Assembly: GCF_900102535.1 (NCBI RefSeq)
Contig: NZ_FNBP01000002.1
Span: 523,138-587,137, forward strand
DNA from: Sulfitobacter delicatus
Lineage (GTDB): Bacteria; Pseudomonadota; Alphaproteobacteria; Rhodobacterales; Rhodobacteraceae
DNA length: 64,000 nucleotides
Direction of reading: 5' to 3'
The translations under genes and the position numbers were made by a program. Positions 8,422 through 19,225 of this stretch are shown here, piece after piece. Numbering within the stretch: position 1 is the first letter of the stretch; every line of letters begins with the position of its first letter. The notes beneath the pieces were generated by a model. It was not told the DNA's origin, did no database searches, and worked only from the letters and a program-made list of their open reading frames with translations.

Positions 8422-9308
8422 GCCGTTAGCCCTTCGGGCTCTTCCAGATCGTTGGCGCGGCAACAGGCTGTGACCGTATTTGCCAGCAGACAGGCGATGG
8501 TCATGGGGCCAACACCGCCCGGCACGGGCGTGATTGCGCCAGCGTGGTCCTTGGTGCTGTCGAAGTGAACATCCCCGACCAGTTTGGTTTTCTCACCCAC
8601 TTCGATGCGGTTGATACCTACGTCGATTACGGTGGCGCCCTCTTTGATCCAGTCGCCCGGCACCATCTCAGGACGGCCCACCGCAGCCACGACGATGTCG
8701 GCACGGCGCACGACGTCTGGCAGATCGCGGGTGCGGCTGTGGGCCATTGTAACGGTACAGCTATCGCCGAGCAGCAACTGCGCCATCGGCTTGCCGACGA
8801 TGTTGGAGCGTCCGATCACCACCGCGTCCATTCCTGACAGATCGCCATGGTGGTCGCGCAGCATCATCAGACAGCCAAGCGGCGTGCAGGGCACCATGCT
8901 TTTCTGGCCGGTGCCGAGCAGACCGACGTTAGAGATGTGGAAGCCGTCCACATCTTTGGCCGGAGAGACGGCGTTCACGACGCGCTTTTCGTCCATATGT
9001 TCGGGCAGTGGCAGTTGGACCAGAATACCGTGGATTTCGGGGTCGTTGTTTAATGTGTCGATCAGTTCGAGCACGGCATCCTGCGCGACATTGGCGGGCA
9101 GCTTGTGTTCGACCGAATGCATGCCGACTTCGCGGGTCATCTTGCCCTTGGAGCGGACATAGACCTGACTGGCAGGGTCTTCGCCCACCAGCACCACGGC
9201 AAGCCCGGGCGTAATGCCGTGATCCGACTTCAGCCGGGCAACATGGCCTGCCACCTTTTCACGCACCTCGGCCGCAAAGGCCTTTCCGTCGATGATTGTC
9301 GCTGCCAT
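8418..9308 (-). CDS. folD: Methylenetetrahydrofolate dehydrogenase/cyclohydrolase FolD
   Basis: This 296-residue protein has the FolD signatures: [17 protein letters not shown] near residues 40-56, VPCTPLGC, and the NADP-binding [17 protein letters not shown]. It interconverts 5,10-methylene- and 10-formyl-tetrahydrofolate. It follows the formate-tetrahydrofolate ligase gene by 76 bp on the minus strand, so the two likely form a one-carbon operon. Its end overlaps the end of the convergent thioesterase gene by 4 bp, and no terminator is visible between them. Confidence 0.97.
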   Translation of the reverse strand: MAATIIDGKAFAAEVREKVAGHVARLKSDHGITPGLAVVLVGEDPASQVYVRSKGKMTREVGMHSVEHKLPANVAQDAVLELIDTLNNDPEIHGILVQLPLPEHMDEKRVVNAVSPAKDVDGFHISNVGLLGTGQKSMVPCTPLGCLMMLRDHHGDLSGMDAVVIGRSNIVGKPMAQLLLGDSCTVTMAHSRTRDLPDVVRRADIVVAAVGRPEMVPGDWIKEGATVIDVGINRIEVGEKTKLVGDVHFDSTKDHAGAITPVPGGVGPMTIACLLANTVTACCRANDLEEPEGLTA

Positions 9309-9384
9309 ATCGGTCCCTTTCGCTGCACATGCCGGGGTGGCCCCCGCCCTTCTTCGCTATGGACGGGGGGCATTGCAAGCCTTG

Positions 9385-11061
9385 TTAGAACAAGCCTTCG
9401 ACATCCCCATCGGCATTGAGCTTGATTGCCTCCGCAGAAGGCACACGCGGCAGGCCGGGCATGGTCATGATCTCGCCGCAGATCACCACGACGAAGCCCG
9501 CGCCAGCGGAAAGGCGCACTTCGCGGATTGGCACGCCAAAGCCGGTAGGCGCGCCGCGCAGGTCCGGATCGGTTGAGAAGCTGTATTGCGTCTTGGCCAT
9601 ACAGACCGGTAGATCGCCATAGCCTTGTTCTTCCCAGTCCTTGAGCTGGTTGCGCACCTTTTGATCGGCCAGCACTTCGTCGGCGCGGTAGATGAGCTTG
9701 GCGATGGTTTCGATTTTCTGAAAGAGCGGCATCTCATCGGCGTAGAGCGGTGCGAAATTGGCGCTGTCGCCATCGGCGATCTCCGCCACCCGTGTGGCGA
9801 GATCAGCAGAGCCTTCGGAGCCCAATTCCCAGTGCCGCGACAGGATCGCTTCGGCGCCTTGGGCGGCGACATAATCCTTGACCGTCTGCACCTCGGCGTC
9901 CGTGTCGGTGACGAAGTGGTTGATCGCCACGACCACGGGCACGCCGAAGGATTTGACGTTCTCGATATGGCGGCCAAGGTTGGCGCAGCCTTTTTGGACA
10001 GCCTCGACGTTCTCCGCCCCCAGATCGGCCTTGGCGACGCCGCCGTTCATCTTCATCGCGCGAACTGTGGCGACTACGACTACGACCGAAGGCGCGAGCC
10101 CCGCCTTGCGGCATTTGATGTTCATGAACTTCTCGGCACCCAGATCGGCACCGAAGCCCGCTTCTGTCACCACATAATCCGCGAGCTTCAGCGCGGTTGT
10201 GGTGGCGATGACCGAGTTGCAGCCGTGGGCGATATTGGCAAAGGGGCCGCCGTGCACGAAAGCGGGATTGTTCTCAAGCGTCTGAACGAGGTTGGGTTGC
10301 ATTGCGTCCTTCAGCAGCACGGTCATTGCGCCGTCGGCCTTGATGTCGCGGGCATAGACGGGGCTACGGTCACGGCGGTAAGCGACGATCATCGCGCCAA
10401 GGCGTTCTTGCAGATCGGTTAGGTTTTTGGCGAGACAGAGGATCGCCATGACTTCGGAAGCAACTGTGATGTCGAACCCGCTCTCGCGCGGGAAACCGTT
10501 TGGCACACCGCCGAGGCTCGCCGTGATCTGGCGCAAGGCGCGGTCGTTCATATCGACCACCCGGCGCCAGACAACGCGGCGGGTGTCGATCTCAAGCTCG
10601 TTGCCCCAGTAAATATGGTTGTCGATCATCGCCGCCAGCAGGTTGTGGGCCGAGGTGATCGCGTGAAAATCGCCAGTGAAATGAAGGTTCATCTCTTCCA
10701 TCGGCACGATCTGCGCATAGCCGCCACCCGCAGCACCGCCCTTCATGCCAAAGTTCGGCCCTAACGAAGCTTCGCGAATACAAACCGCGGCCTTTTTGCC
10801 AATGCGGTTCAGCCCATCGCCAAGACCGACGGTGGTGGTCGTCTTGCCCTCGCCCGCGGGGGTGGGGTTGATCGCGGTGACGAGGATCAGCTTGCCGTCG
10901 GGGCGGTCTTGCACAGAGTCGATGAAGCTTTGGCTGACCTTCGCCTTGTCATGGCCATAGGGCAGCAGGTCATCGCTGGAGATGCCCAGCTTCTCACCAA
11001 TTTCTTGGATTGGTCGTTTGGCGGCTTCGCGCGCGATTTGAATGTCGGTCTTAAATGCCAT
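9385..11061 (-). CDS. fhs: Formate-tetrahydrofolate ligase
   Basis: This 558-residue enzyme joins formate to tetrahydrofolate using ATP. The P-loop [18 protein letters not shown] is near residue 65, and the protein is collinear with the family throughout (for example [26 protein letters not shown]). The open frame runs back to 11151, but ATG 11061 ([13 protein letters not shown]) is the usual start and is preceded by an AGGGGA Shine-Dalgarno sequence. In roseobacters, fhs with folD supplies or drains one-carbon units from methylated compounds. Confidence 0.97.
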   Translation of the reverse strand: MAFKTDIQIAREAAKRPIQEIGEKLGISSDDLLPYGHDKAKVSQSFIDSVQDRPDGKLILVTAINPTPAGEGKTTTTVGLGDGLNRIGKKAAVCIREASLGPNFGMKGGAAGGGYAQIVPMEEMNLHFTGDFHAITSAHNLLAAMIDNHIYWGNELEIDTRRVVWRRVVDMNDRALRQITASLGGVPNGFPRESGFDITVASEVMAILCLAKNLTDLQERLGAMIVAYRRDRSPVYARDIKADGAMTVLLKDAMQPNLVQTLENNPAFVHGGPFANIAHGCNSVIATTTALKLADYVVTEAGFGADLGAEKFMNIKCRKAGLAPSVVVVVATVRAMKMNGGVAKADLGAENVEAVQKGCANLGRHIENVKSFGVPVVVAINHFVTDTDAEVQTVKDYVAAQGAEAILSRHWELGSEGSADLATRVAEIADGDSANFAPLYADEMPLFQKIETIAKLIYRADEVLADQKVRNQLKDWEEQGYGDLPVCMAKTQYSFSTDPDLRGAPTGFGVPIREVRLSAGAGFVVVICGEIMTMPGLPRVPSAEAIKLNADGDVEGLF

Positions 11062-11172
11062 GAGAGTCCCCTGTTGCCGTTGGTGGCGATCTTTATGGTC
11101 TAGCAATACAGGCTTAACGCAGGGATTGGAGGCCGTATTTCCGACATTCAAAGAGCGCGAAGCGGCGCGGGG

Positions 11173-11757
11173 TCAATCGAGATGCGGCCAGACCGGTTGA
11201 TCGGGCACGAAAAGCCGCAACTCGTCGCCGATTGCGAGCGGCCCTTCCCGCTCGACCCAAGCCGTCACGCCGCGTTTGCCAAGGGCGGCGGCCCGAAAGC
11301 CTTTGCCATGGCCCGGCGTCTCGTTCTCGATCTCGCGGGCGGGGAGGTTGCAGGGGCCGTTTTCGACATCCACCACCAGTGTCGTGCCATTTGCGCTCTG
11401 GAGGCGCGAGGCGGGCGGGACGAAGGTAAAGTCGGGGATGCCTTCGAGGATGATTGAAGCGCCAAGCAGGGTTGGATCAAGCGACGGCAGGTCAATCGCT
11501 TCGCCGATCTGCGCCATCTCTTCGGCGGACAGGATCGATAGCTGTCGAGCGTTGCGGATCTCAGTACCTTTCGGATGCAGGTTGCGTACCCGCACGCAGG
11601 CGGGACGGGTCAGTCCGGCATGGAAGTCGTCGTCAAAGCCTGCATAGCTTGCGAAGGCTTTTTCCAGCGGTGCCGAGCGAATGTTCTCCCGGTTCTGCGG
11701 GACAGCCCCCAGCCAGGTGATCCGGGCGATGTAATCTGTCGTGCGAAAGGCGGACAT
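11173..11757 (-). CDS. MOSC domain protein
   Basis: This 194-residue protein has a MOSC-like core, with VRNLHPKGTEIRNARQLSILS and a conserved VENGPCNLPAREIE segment that carries the single cysteine expected in the sulfur-carrier family. MOSC domains act in molybdenum-cofactor sulfur transfer; the target of short stand-alone versions is usually unknown. The frame stays open to 12021, but that extension only reads through the ftsH terminator and ftsH itself, so ATG 11757 (MSAFRTTDYIAR) is chosen. Confidence 0.78.
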   Translation of the reverse strand: MSAFRTTDYIARITWLGAVPQNRENIRSAPLEKAFASYAGFDDDFHAGLTRPACVRVRNLHPKGTEIRNARQLSILSAEEMAQIGEAIDLPSLDPTLLGASIILEGIPDFTFVPPASRLQSANGTTLVVDVENGPCNLPAREIENETPGHGKGFRAAALGKRGVTAWVEREGPLAIGDELRLFVPDQPVWPHLD

Positions 11758-11801
11758 TGGGTATTCCTCTGAGCAGGTCGCGATATTTGCACAGGTGGCC
11801 C

Positions 11802-11831
11802 GGAAAAAGAAAAGCCCCGCCGAAGCGGGGC
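11802..11831 (-). terminator. Rho-independent terminator of ftsH
   Basis: On the minus strand a GGCCCCGC stem with a TTCG loop and its GCGGGGC partner (11814-11831) is followed by TTTTCTTTTT. It lies 26 bp after the ftsH stop codon. Confidence 0.9.
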
Positions 11832-11857
11832 CGTTCAAATTCTGTATCGGGTGGTCA

Positions 11858-13774
11858 TTAGACCGAAGGTTCAGGCTCCATGCCGCCATCCTTCGGCGGG
11901 GTTTTCTTGCCCTTCGCCTTGGGGATCGCGGTAACGCTGGGTGCGCTGCCCGCGTCGGAGTTGTCATCATCCGGGTCTTCGGCAGGCGGAAGTCCGTCCA
12001 TGACGCGTTTGATCTCATCACCAGTCAGGGTTTCATATTCAAGCAGGCCCTGGGCCAGACGCTCGAATTCGATCTCTTTCTCGGTGATGATTTTCAGCGC
12101 GTGGTCATAGCCGTCCTGAATGAACTTCTGGACCTCTTTTTCCACCAATTCCTTGGTGTTGGCCGAGACCGAGAACCCACCCGTGTTGCCCTGATAGCCC
12201 TGTGCGGCTTCGGAATAGTCGATATTGCCAACCTTGTCCGACATGCCCCATTGCAGCACCATCGCACGGGCCAGCGCTGAAGCCTGCTGGATGTCGCCCG
12301 CCGGGCCGTTGGACACCGAATCCGGTCCATATTTGTGGATTTCCGCCGCCTTACCGGCCATGGCCATGGCCAGACGCTGGTGGCATTCGTCCTTGAACAT
12401 ATTGAGGCGGTCGATCTCAGGCAGGCTCATCACCATACCAAGCGCACCACCGCGCGGGATGATCGTGGCTTTGTAGACCGGATCACATTTCGGCAGGGTC
12501 ATGCCAACCAGCGCGTGGCCAGCCTCGTGATAGGCGGTCATCTCTTTCTGCTCGGCGGTCATTACCATCGAGCGGCGCTCCGGCCCCATCATGACCTTGT
12601 CCTTGGCCTGTTCGAAATCGACCATGGTGACAAAGCGACGACCCACCCGGGCGGCCATGAGGGCGGCCTCGTTGACGAGGTTCGCGAGATCAGCACCCGA
12701 GAAGCCCGGCGTGCCGCGTGCGATGATGCGCAGGTCAACATCTGGCCCCAACGGGGTCTTACGGGCGTGAACCGAGAGGATCTTCTCGCGGCCTTTGATG
12801 TCGGGGTTCGGCACGGTGACCTGACGGTCAAAGCGGCCCGGACGCAACAGCGCGGGGTCGAGCACGTCACGGCGGTTGGTCGCGGCGAGGATGATGACAC
12901 CTTCGTTGGACTCAAAACCGTCCATCTCGACCAGAAGCTGGTTCAAGGTCTGCTCACGCTCGTCATTGCCGCCGCCGTAACCAGCGCCACGATGGCGGCC
13001 CACGGCGTCGATCTCATCGATAAAGACGATGCAGGGCGCGTTTTTCTTGGCCTGCTCGAACATGTCACGGACACGGGATGCACCTACACCGACGAACATC
13101 TCGACAAAGTCGGAGCCGGAGATCGTGAAGAAAGGCACACCCGCCTCACCCGCAATGGCCCGCGCCAGCAGCGTTTTACCTGTACCCGGAGGGCCCACAA
13201 GCAGCGCGCCTTTGGGGATCTTGCCGCCCAAGCGCGAAAATTTCTGCGGGTTGCGCAGGAATTCAACGATTTCCTCAAGCTCTTCCTTGGCCTCATCAAT
13301 GCCCGCGACATCGTCAAAGGTCACGCGGCCTTGCTTTTCGGTCAGCATCTTGGCCTTGGATTTGCCAAAGCCCATGGCGCCGCCTTTGCCGCCGCCCTGC
13401 ATCCGGTTCATGAAGTAGATCCAGACACCGATCAGCAGCGCGATGGGCAGCAGCGACATCAAGAATGTCTGGAAGCCGGACTGCTCCTGCGGCCGCGCCT
13501 TGACCGGAATGTCATTGCTGATGAGCAGTTGCGTCAGTTCCGCATCCTCGGGCTTGATCGTAAGATAGTCAGACCCATCCGCCGACCGGAACCGGACCTG
13601 CTCGCCATCGAGCGTCACGTTCCGAACATCGCCATCCTGAACGGAGGTAACAAACTCGGAATAGCTGACTTCGTTGTTTTGCAGCGACCCACTGGACCCG
13701 CTGAAAAGATTGAACAGCGCCAAAACCAGCAACATCAGGACAACCCAGAAGGCGAGGTTACGAACATTTCCCAA
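11858..13774 (-). CDS. ftsH: ATP-dependent zinc metalloprotease FtsH
   Basis: This 638-residue membrane protease has two N-terminal transmembrane segments (about residues 5-25 and 103-122), the AAA Walker A GPPGTGKT near 194-201, the [13 protein letters not shown] region, and the zinc motif HEAGH near 416-420. It degrades misfolded membrane and regulatory proteins at the inner membrane. The start is a TTG at 13774 ([10 protein letters not shown]), 7 bp after an AGGAGA sequence; the longer ATG-initiated frame from 13822 adds residues unlike the family. It follows tilS in the conserved tol-pal-tilS-ftsH order and ends at a strong terminator. Confidence 0.97.
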   Translation of the reverse strand: MGNVRNLAFWVVLMLLVLALFNLFSGSSGSLQNNEVSYSEFVTSVQDGDVRNVTLDGEQVRFRSADGSDYLTIKPEDAELTQLLISNDIPVKARPQEQSGFQTFLMSLLPIALLIGVWIYFMNRMQGGGKGGAMGFGKSKAKMLTEKQGRVTFDDVAGIDEAKEELEEIVEFLRNPQKFSRLGGKIPKGALLVGPPGTGKTLLARAIAGEAGVPFFTISGSDFVEMFVGVGASRVRDMFEQAKKNAPCIVFIDEIDAVGRHRGAGYGGGNDEREQTLNQLLVEMDGFESNEGVIILAATNRRDVLDPALLRPGRFDRQVTVPNPDIKGREKILSVHARKTPLGPDVDLRIIARGTPGFSGADLANLVNEAALMAARVGRRFVTMVDFEQAKDKVMMGPERRSMVMTAEQKEMTAYHEAGHALVGMTLPKCDPVYKATIIPRGGALGMVMSLPEIDRLNMFKDECHQRLAMAMAGKAAEIHKYGPDSVSNGPAGDIQQASALARAMVLQWGMSDKVGNIDYSEAAQGYQGNTGGFSVSANTKELVEKEVQKFIQDGYDHALKIITEKEIEFERLAQGLLEYETLTGDEIKRVMDGLPPAEDPDDDNSDAGSAPSVTAIPKAKGKKTPPKDGGMEPEPSV

Positions 13775-13875
13775 GGGAATTCTCCTAAATTCACATGGCC
13801 GCAGGCAAGTCCCGCGACCCAAGGGGCGCCCGTCCGGGCAACCACCACACTAAGATAGACATGATGCGCTCATGT

Positions 13876-15147
13876 TCAATGCGATAATGGTGCGGAGTTG
13901 ATCCATCCAGCACCACGTTCAAGCTGCACATGCCATTTCTGGCCCATCCCGGCAAGGGGCGCTGCAAGCAGGTTTTCGCCCTGCCAGATCGCTGGGGTGG
14001 AAAGTAGCATGGCGCGAGGGCGACCCGTCTCCCGCCAGTCGGGACATTGCAGCAGCCCGTCCGGCCCAAGAGCGCGTAATTCGGCCCCGTCTGGGAAGGT
14101 ATCCGGCGGTACGGCGCGCCAGCGCCCGTCCCACAGATGATCGGCGGGGGCGACGCGGTCCCGGACAGCGTTATACTCCCGAAACACCCAGATTTCGCCG
14201 CGTCGCAAGAGTGTCTGACAGCCGTCTAATGTGCCTGCTTGCCCCTGAGCGAGGCCTGCGATCAATGCAGCCACTGGCGCACGCCGAGGCGGATATGGGT
14301 TGCCGGTGATCCATCCTAATGCGCGGACCATCAAACGGCGGCGGATTTCTTCGGGCTGTGAGTGGAAAGCGTCAGCATCCAACACCACCGCCCCCGCATC
14401 AAGGCGCAGGATTCTGCGCGCAGTACAGTCGGTCTGCTCTTCCAGCGCCTCGCGGGCAACCGCCATATTGCGCGCCACGTCGGCTAGTGCATCGGCATCA
14501 ATGCCGAGCGGCTCGAACGCGGCAAGGGCTTGGCGGGTCTGGATGCGTGTATATTGGAGATCATCGTTGCTGGGGTCTTCGACCCAGTCAAGCGCCCGGC
14601 GCCGCAGATAGTCGCGCAGAGCTTCCCGCCGCACCGCCAGCAGCGGGCGCAGCCATGTGACACCGTGCCGCGTGCTCTGTGGCGCCATAGCCGAGAGCCC
14701 GTCGACGCCTGCGCGCCGCGCCAACCGCATCAGAACCGTCTCGGCCTGATCATCTGCCGTGTGGCCGAGTGCCACGACAGGCAGGTTTCCCCGCGCAGCC
14801 CATTCGGCCATCAGGGTATAGCGCGCCTCGCGGGCAGCGTTTTGTAAATTGCCCTGCCCGCCCCAACCGCGCCATTTTAGCGTTTCATGAGGAATGCCAA
14901 GCTCCGCGGCATGGCGTGCGACGAGATCAGCTTCCGCAGCAGCTTCAGGTCGCAGACCGTGGTCAACTGTCACAGATGCGAGATATGTACCCGCCGCTGC
15001 GCAAACCCCGTGCAGCAGATACAGCAAGGCCAAAGAATCGCCGCCCCCTGAAACGGCGATACCCAAGCGGGGCGGCAGCGCGTCGCTAAGCCCCGCACGC
15101 AGCGCTTCGGCCAATTCTGCATCAGCCGAAGCGGCGCGCGGGTCCAT
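13876..15147 (-). CDS. tilS: tRNA(Ile)-lysidine synthetase TilS
   Basis: This 423-residue N-type ATP pyrophosphatase has the P-loop SGGGDS at residues 33-38, followed by VTVDHGLRPEA and LGHTADDQAETVLMRLARRAG. The enzyme places lysine on C34 of tRNA-Ile(CAU) so that it reads AUA. It sits between cpoB and ftsH, as in most alphaproteobacteria, starting 6 bp after the cpoB stop. Confidence 0.95.
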   Translation of the reverse strand: MDPRAASADAELAEALRAGLSDALPPRLGIAVSGGGDSLALLYLLHGVCAAAGTYLASVTVDHGLRPEAAAEADLVARHAAELGIPHETLKWRGWGGQGNLQNAAREARYTLMAEWAARGNLPVVALGHTADDQAETVLMRLARRAGVDGLSAMAPQSTRHGVTWLRPLLAVRREALRDYLRRRALDWVEDPSNDDLQYTRIQTRQALAAFEPLGIDADALADVARNMAVAREALEEQTDCTARRILRLDAGAVVLDADAFHSQPEEIRRRLMVRALGWITGNPYPPRRAPVAALIAGLAQGQAGTLDGCQTLLRRGEIWVFREYNAVRDRVAPADHLWDGRWRAVPPDTFPDGAELRALGPDGLLQCPDWRETGRPRAMLLSTPAIWQGENLLAAPLAGMGQKWHVQLERGAGWINSAPLSH

Positions 15148-15153
15148 CGTTGG

Positions 15154-16041
15154 TTAGGAGCAACCCAGCGTCTGGCGCTGTGCTTCAGCTTGGCTGACCT
15201 GCGATGCGTTGGGGAAACGCACGGCGACTTCGGAAAGGGTCACACAGGCTTCTTGTGTTTGCTCCAAAGTGCCGAGCGACCGGCCCAGTTCGAACAGCGA
15301 CTGCGGGGCCACGGGGCCTTCGGGATCAGTGCTGAAGGCTGCGAGATAGGCGCGGGCGGCTTCGCGGTTGTCACCCAATCCGGTCAGTGCTTCGCCGCGA
15401 CGTAGTTCAGCCTCGGCGGCTAGTGGACCGCCTGGATAGGTCTGATTGAAGGTCGCAAAGAGGTCGGCGGCGCTGCGAAAGTCACCGTTTGCGAGCGCCT
15501 CCCGCGCCCGCTCAAAATCGGCCTTCTCGCTGACCGCCAGCTCTGCTTCGTTGATGGGGGTGACGATGCCGTTGGCGTTTTCCCCACCGCTGCCAGGTGT
15601 GGTCTCAACAACCTCACGGTCGGCGTCCGTCCCCGGGGCCACAACGGCAGGTTTTTCACCTCCGCCAAGGGTCGAGGTCTCGCCAAGCGCGCCCAGATCG
15701 CCGCCCTCAAGCTCGACCAGACGGTACTCCAGATCACCGATCCGATTGGTGCCATCGGTCACCACGCGGTTGATCCGGTTTTCCATTTCCTCGGTCTTAG
15801 AGGTCAGGCGCTGCAATTCGCTTTCCATCGTGCTGACCCGTTCGAGCACCGAAGAGCCCCCGGTATCGACCGACCCACCGCCGGTGGTGGACAGTTCCCG
15901 GCGCAGCTTTTGCACCTCGACATTGAGCACGGTCAGCTGCTGGCGAATGTCCGCCAGCGTCTGATCGTTGTCCTGCGCCATAAGCGCGGCGGGGGCTGTC
16001 ATCAGCCCCATCACCGCAATAAGGATATACCGCTTCAGCAC
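15154..16041 (-). CDS. cpoB: Cell division coordinator CpoB (tol-pal protein YbgF)
   Basis: This 295-residue periplasmic protein starts with a signal peptide cleaved near AALMA-Q22. A coiled coil (about residues 28-100, LTVLNVEVQKLRREL) is followed by a low-complexity linker and a C-terminal TPR domain (about 165-290, FERAREALANGDFRSAADLF). CpoB links Tol-Pal constriction to peptidoglycan synthesis. It is the last tol gene here, 37 bp after pal, and its conserved position supports the call. Confidence 0.92.
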   Translation of the reverse strand: MLKRYILIAVMGLMTAPAALMAQDNDQTLADIRQQLTVLNVEVQKLRRELSTTGGGSVDTGGSSVLERVSTMESELQRLTSKTEEMENRINRVVTDGTNRIGDLEYRLVELEGGDLGALGETSTLGGGEKPAVVAPGTDADREVVETTPGSGGENANGIVTPINEAELAVSEKADFERAREALANGDFRSAADLFATFNQTYPGGPLAAEAELRRGEALTGLGDNREAARAYLAAFSTDPEGPVAPQSLFELGRSLGTLEQTQEACVTLSEVAVRFPNASQVSQAEAQRQTLGCS

Positions 16042-16078
16042 ATTGGCCTCCTTGGATTGGTTGTTACCGAGCGCCGCC

Positions 16079-16609
16079 TTAGCTGGTCAGCGCGCCACCG
16101 GCGAGCACGGTCACCGCGCGGCGGTTCTTGGCATAGCAGGCCTCTTCCGAGCAGATTTCGATCGGGCGCTCTTTGCCGTAGCTGATCGTCTTGAGCCGCG
16201 ATGCCGCGATGCCTTTTGATATCATATATTCGCGCACGGCATTTGCCCGGCGTCCACCAAGCGCGATGTTGTATTCGCGCGTGCCCTGCTCATCCGCGTG
16301 ACCTTCGATCACGGCCTGATAGTCAGAGTTGGTCTGCAACCAAGCCACCTGCCCGTCGAGCGTGGCGCGGCCTGCATCCGTCAGGGTGGATTGGTCCACC
16401 ATGAAGAGCACCCGGTCGCCGACGGCCTGCTGGAAATAGGCGGTGGAGGTCGGGTCATTGGCGCTGCCCGGTACGATACCGGCATTGGCACCTGCGCCTG
16501 CATTGGCCCCGGCCCCGCCCATGCCATCGGCACCGAAACGGTCAGGGTTGGTACAGGCCGACACGGCCAGCGCGGAAATCAAAAGCGTGCTCGTCAGAAT
16601 GCGTTTCAT
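16079..16609 (-). CDS. pal: Peptidoglycan-associated lipoprotein Pal
   Basis: This 176-residue lipoprotein has a signal peptide with lipobox VSAC at C19, a glycine/alanine-rich linker, and an OmpA-type peptidoglycan-binding domain from about residue 65 (VIEGHADEQGTREYNIALGG, with RANAVREYM). Pal anchors the outer membrane to the cell wall and binds TolB. It lies between tolB and cpoB in the expected order. An 11-bp perfect inverted repeat separates it from tolB. Confidence 0.96.
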   Translation of the reverse strand: MKRILTSTLLISALAVSACTNPDRFGADGMGGAGANAGAGANAGIVPGSANDPTSTAYFQQAVGDRVLFMVDQSTLTDAGRATLDGQVAWLQTNSDYQAVIEGHADEQGTREYNIALGGRRANAVREYMISKGIAASRLKTISYGKERPIEICSEEACYAKNRRAVTVLAGGALTS

Positions 16610-16654
16610 GGGGTCTGCCCTCTCGGTGGTGGCGGTGTCGTTGGAGGAGATAAC

Positions 16655-16689
16655 ACAGGCGCGGGATCATGGGAATTGCCCGCGCCTGT
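16655..16689. repeat. Perfect 11-bp inverted repeat between tolB and pal
   Basis: ACAGGCGCGGG (16655-16665) pairs exactly with CCCGCGCCTGT (16679-16689) around a 13-nt loop. There is no T run on either strand, so it is not a classical terminator. It may stabilise or partly attenuate the tol-pal transcript. Confidence 0.6.
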
Positions 16690-16707
16690 GGGGAAATGAT
16701 GTTTGGC

Positions 16708-18051
16708 TCAGTTCTGCAGGGGCGACCAAGACGGGTCCGACCCGCCTTCAGGCGTGCGCACCGGCTTGAGGTTCCGCCCCGAGATATCGACCGAGTAGAG
16801 CGACGAGGAGCCGCCCGCGCCTTGGGTCTCACGCGCGAACATGATGACGCGGCCATTGGGCGCCCATGTCGGGCCTTCGTCGAGGAAGGACGCCGTGAGC
16901 AGACGCTCTTCTGAGCCATCCGTGCGCATCACACCAATGTGGAAGCGGCCCTTGTTCTGTTTGGTAAAGGCGATGAGATCGCCACGCGGCGACCAGACGG
17001 GCGTGCCATAACGCCCTTCGCCAAAGGAAATGCGCGTCGCCTCGCCCCCGGTGGCAGGCATAATATAGAGCTGCTGGCTGCCCGAACGGTCGCTTTCGAA
17101 GACGATCTGGCTGCCGTCAGGCGAGAAGCTGGGCGCTGTCTCAATGGCAGGCGTGTTGGTCAGGCGCACCGATTGGCCAGAGTTGATGTCCATCGTGTAG
17201 ATATCGGTATTGCCGCCCTGGCTCAGCGAATAGACCACCGTCTGACCGCTGGGCGAGAAACGGGGCGCGAAGCTCATGGTGCCCTCGGCGCTCTCCAACG
17301 CACGGCGCTGGACCGAACCGATGTCGAGCACATAGATGCGCGGGAAACCGCTTTCATAGCTGGTGTAAAGCACGCGATTGCCGTCGGGCGAGAAGCGCGG
17401 GGCCAGCACGATGGAGCCGGATTCGGTCAGGTACTTCAGGTTTGCCCCGTCGTAATCCATGATCGCCAGCCGCTTCTGACGGTCGTCCTTTGGCCCGGTT
17501 TCCGAGACATAGACCACGCGGCTGTCGAAATAGCCGCCCTCCCCGGTGATCCGGCTGTAGACTGCATCGGCCACCTTATGCGCCATGCGGCGCCAGCCAT
17601 CGACGGTGCCCGAAAACTGCAAACCGCCTTGCCCATTTGCGTCAACCAGTTCCTCGCCGGAGAAAACATCATAGACGCGAAACTTAACGTTCACACTGTT
17701 GCCAGTGACATTGACCGCGCCTGCAATCAGCGCCTGCGCGTTGATTGCTTTCCAATCGGCATATTCAACCGGCGCGTTAAAGTCGCTGACGGTCGAGATA
17801 TAGGCGCTGGCCGGGATCTCACGAAACAGGCCGGTGCCGGTCAGGTCTTCTGACACGACGCGGGCGATGTCCACCGCCAGTTGCCCGGCCTCGCCGCTTT
17901 CGGGTTGAAAGGCGGGCACGGCAAAGGGCAAAGGCTCGATGGTTGGGTCATCGATCACGATGCGCAGCGGCTCGGCGCGGGCTGGATCGGGGGCCAGCGT
18001 GAATACGGTGGCGGCACTCAGCGCCAGCAGTCCCAGAAGTCTCGTCAGCAT
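16708..18051 (-). CDS. tolB: Tol-Pal system periplasmic protein TolB
   Basis: This 447-residue protein begins with a signal peptide (cleavage near DPARA-EP), then has the TolB N-terminal domain with the [14 protein letters not shown] stretch, and a six-bladed propeller marked by repeated FSPDG/FSPSG motifs (for example [16 protein letters not shown]). TolB binds Pal and TolA in the periplasm. The stop is followed by the inverted repeat before pal. Length and motifs are normal. Confidence 0.97.
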   Translation of the reverse strand: MLTRLLGLLALSAATVFTLAPDPARAEPLRIVIDDPTIEPLPFAVPAFQPESGEAGQLAVDIARVVSEDLTGTGLFREIPASAYISTVSDFNAPVEYADWKAINAQALIAGAVNVTGNSVNVKFRVYDVFSGEELVDANGQGGLQFSGTVDGWRRMAHKVADAVYSRITGEGGYFDSRVVYVSETGPKDDRQKRLAIMDYDGANLKYLTESGSIVLAPRFSPDGNRVLYTSYESGFPRIYVLDIGSVQRRALESAEGTMSFAPRFSPSGQTVVYSLSQGGNTDIYTMDINSGQSVRLTNTPAIETAPSFSPDGSQIVFESDRSGSQQLYIMPATGGEATRISFGEGRYGTPVWSPRGDLIAFTKQNKGRFHIGVMRTDGSEERLLTASFLDEGPTWAPNGRVIMFARETQGAGGSSSLYSVDISGRNLKPVRTPEGGSDPSWSPLQN

Positions 18052-18052
18052 G

Positions 18053-19222
18053 TTATCGGCTCCTCATTGGGTCGAATGTCATCTCGATGTCTTGCCATTG
18101 GCTGTATTTTTCCTGCGGCAGGTCGTAGCCCCGGCTGCCGCAACGGATCACGGCCCGTTTGGCGGCTTCAAAGGCTTGGCGGGCAGCGGCATCGCTGCCG
18201 CCACTGGAACTTAGCAGCCGGATCGAACTGGCGACCGGCGTGCCGTCTTGGTTCATCTGCAGGCCCACGATCACGGTGGTCCGCGATGCTTCCGTCGACA
18301 GCGCCCCGATGTTCCAGCAGGCCGACACGGCCACGCGCAGGGATTCCCTTTCACTGGAGTTCAGTGGCGGACCGCTCGGCGCAGGGGCTTCGGCCTCCGG
18401 CTGCCCCAGCACTTCGCTAAGCGCGTCGGCGATGGCGTCTTCGGTTGAGCTTGGCGTCTCAACAGGTTCCGGCGTTGGCTCCGGCTCCGGTGTTGGTTCA
18501 GGCTCGGGCGTCGACGTAGGTGTTTCGGCAGGCTCTTCCGGTGCCTCTGCCACCTCAACCGGCGGCGGTGGTGGGGGGCGACGACCGGGTGGGCGCGGTG
18601 AGGCAGCCGGGGCCTTGTCGGCCTCGGTCACGATCTCGGTTGTGCTATCCTCTGGCGTCTGGGCTTCCTGAGGTTCTTCCACGACGGTTTCCGCCTCGGC
18701 CTCGGCATCAGGGGCCACGGCGGGCTGCTCGTCCAGATCAGGGCGGACCTCGGGGTCGGGCTGTTCCACTGGCTCCGGCGCCACACGCGGCGCTTCGCGA
18801 GGGGTGGCTTCGGGCGCGATTTCGGGCACCAGAACGGCGGTGTCACCAATCGGCTCGGGCATTTCGGGGGCCGTGTCGTCCACTTCGGTCTGCGGCGGCA
18901 GTTCCAGCTCGGTCACCTCTGGCGGCGTGTCCTCGGGCGGGGTCTCGGTCTGCACCGGTTCGGGTTGTTCAATGGCGGTGTCAGGCTCTGCGGTGACGTC
19001 AGGAGCATCTTCCGTCACCTCTGGCGGTGCGGGCTGGGCAACTTCGGTGGTCGAAGACGGTGCCTGCTGCGCTGCAACCAGCGCGTCATATTCCGCCGCC
19101 GAGATCACCGACACCTCGGTCATCTGAACAGGCTCGGGCTCGGAGGTGAAGATATTCCCAAAGAACAGCCAGCCGATAAGGCCCAGATGCCCGGCACCTG
19201 ATATATAATGCCCGGTATGCAC
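18053..19222 (-). CDS. tolA: TolA-like envelope protein with Pro/Glu-rich central domain
   Basis: This 389-residue protein has a short N-terminal membrane anchor ([13 protein letters not shown]), a very long central region rich in proline and glutamate with [12 protein letters not shown] repeats (about residues 75-285), and a C-terminal TonB/TolA-like domain (about 290-389) with [11 protein letters not shown]. TolA spans the periplasm and connects TolQR energy to Pal. The central region is unlike the Ala/Lys-rich helix of enterobacterial TolA, which is common in alphaproteobacteria. The 1-bp gap to tolB shows cotranscription. Confidence 0.9.
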   Translation of the reverse strand: MHTGHYISGAGHLGLIGWLFFGNIFTSEPEPVQMTEVSVISAAEYDALVAAQQAPSSTTEVAQPAPPEVTEDAPDVTAEPDTAIEQPEPVQTETPPEDTPPEVTELELPPQTEVDDTAPEMPEPIGDTAVLVPEIAPEATPREAPRVAPEPVEQPDPEVRPDLDEQPAVAPDAEAEAETVVEEPQEAQTPEDSTTEIVTEADKAPAASPRPPGRRPPPPPPVEVAEAPEEPAETPTSTPEPEPTPEPEPTPEPVETPSSTEDAIADALSEVLGQPEAEAPAPSGPPLNSSERESLRVAVSACWNIGALSTEASRTTVIVGLQMNQDGTPVASSIRLLSSSGGSDAAARQAFEAAKRAVIRCGSRGYDLPQEKYSQWQDIEMTFDPMRSR

Positions 19223-19225
19223 CGC

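Noticed and set aside
12335..13858. A 507-residue open frame antisense to ftsH
   Set aside because: It mirrors the ftsH codon pattern, has no recognisable domain and is unusually rich in His, Gln and Arg. High GC makes long antisense frames common here.
16655..16689. Terminator between tolB and pal
   Set aside because: The stem is perfect but no T run follows on either strand; it is listed as an inverted repeat only.
18361..19130. The repetitive tolA centre as a DNA repeat array
   Set aside because: The repetition is explained by coding for Pro/Glu-rich protein and is irregular at the DNA level; it is not CRISPR or satellite DNA.
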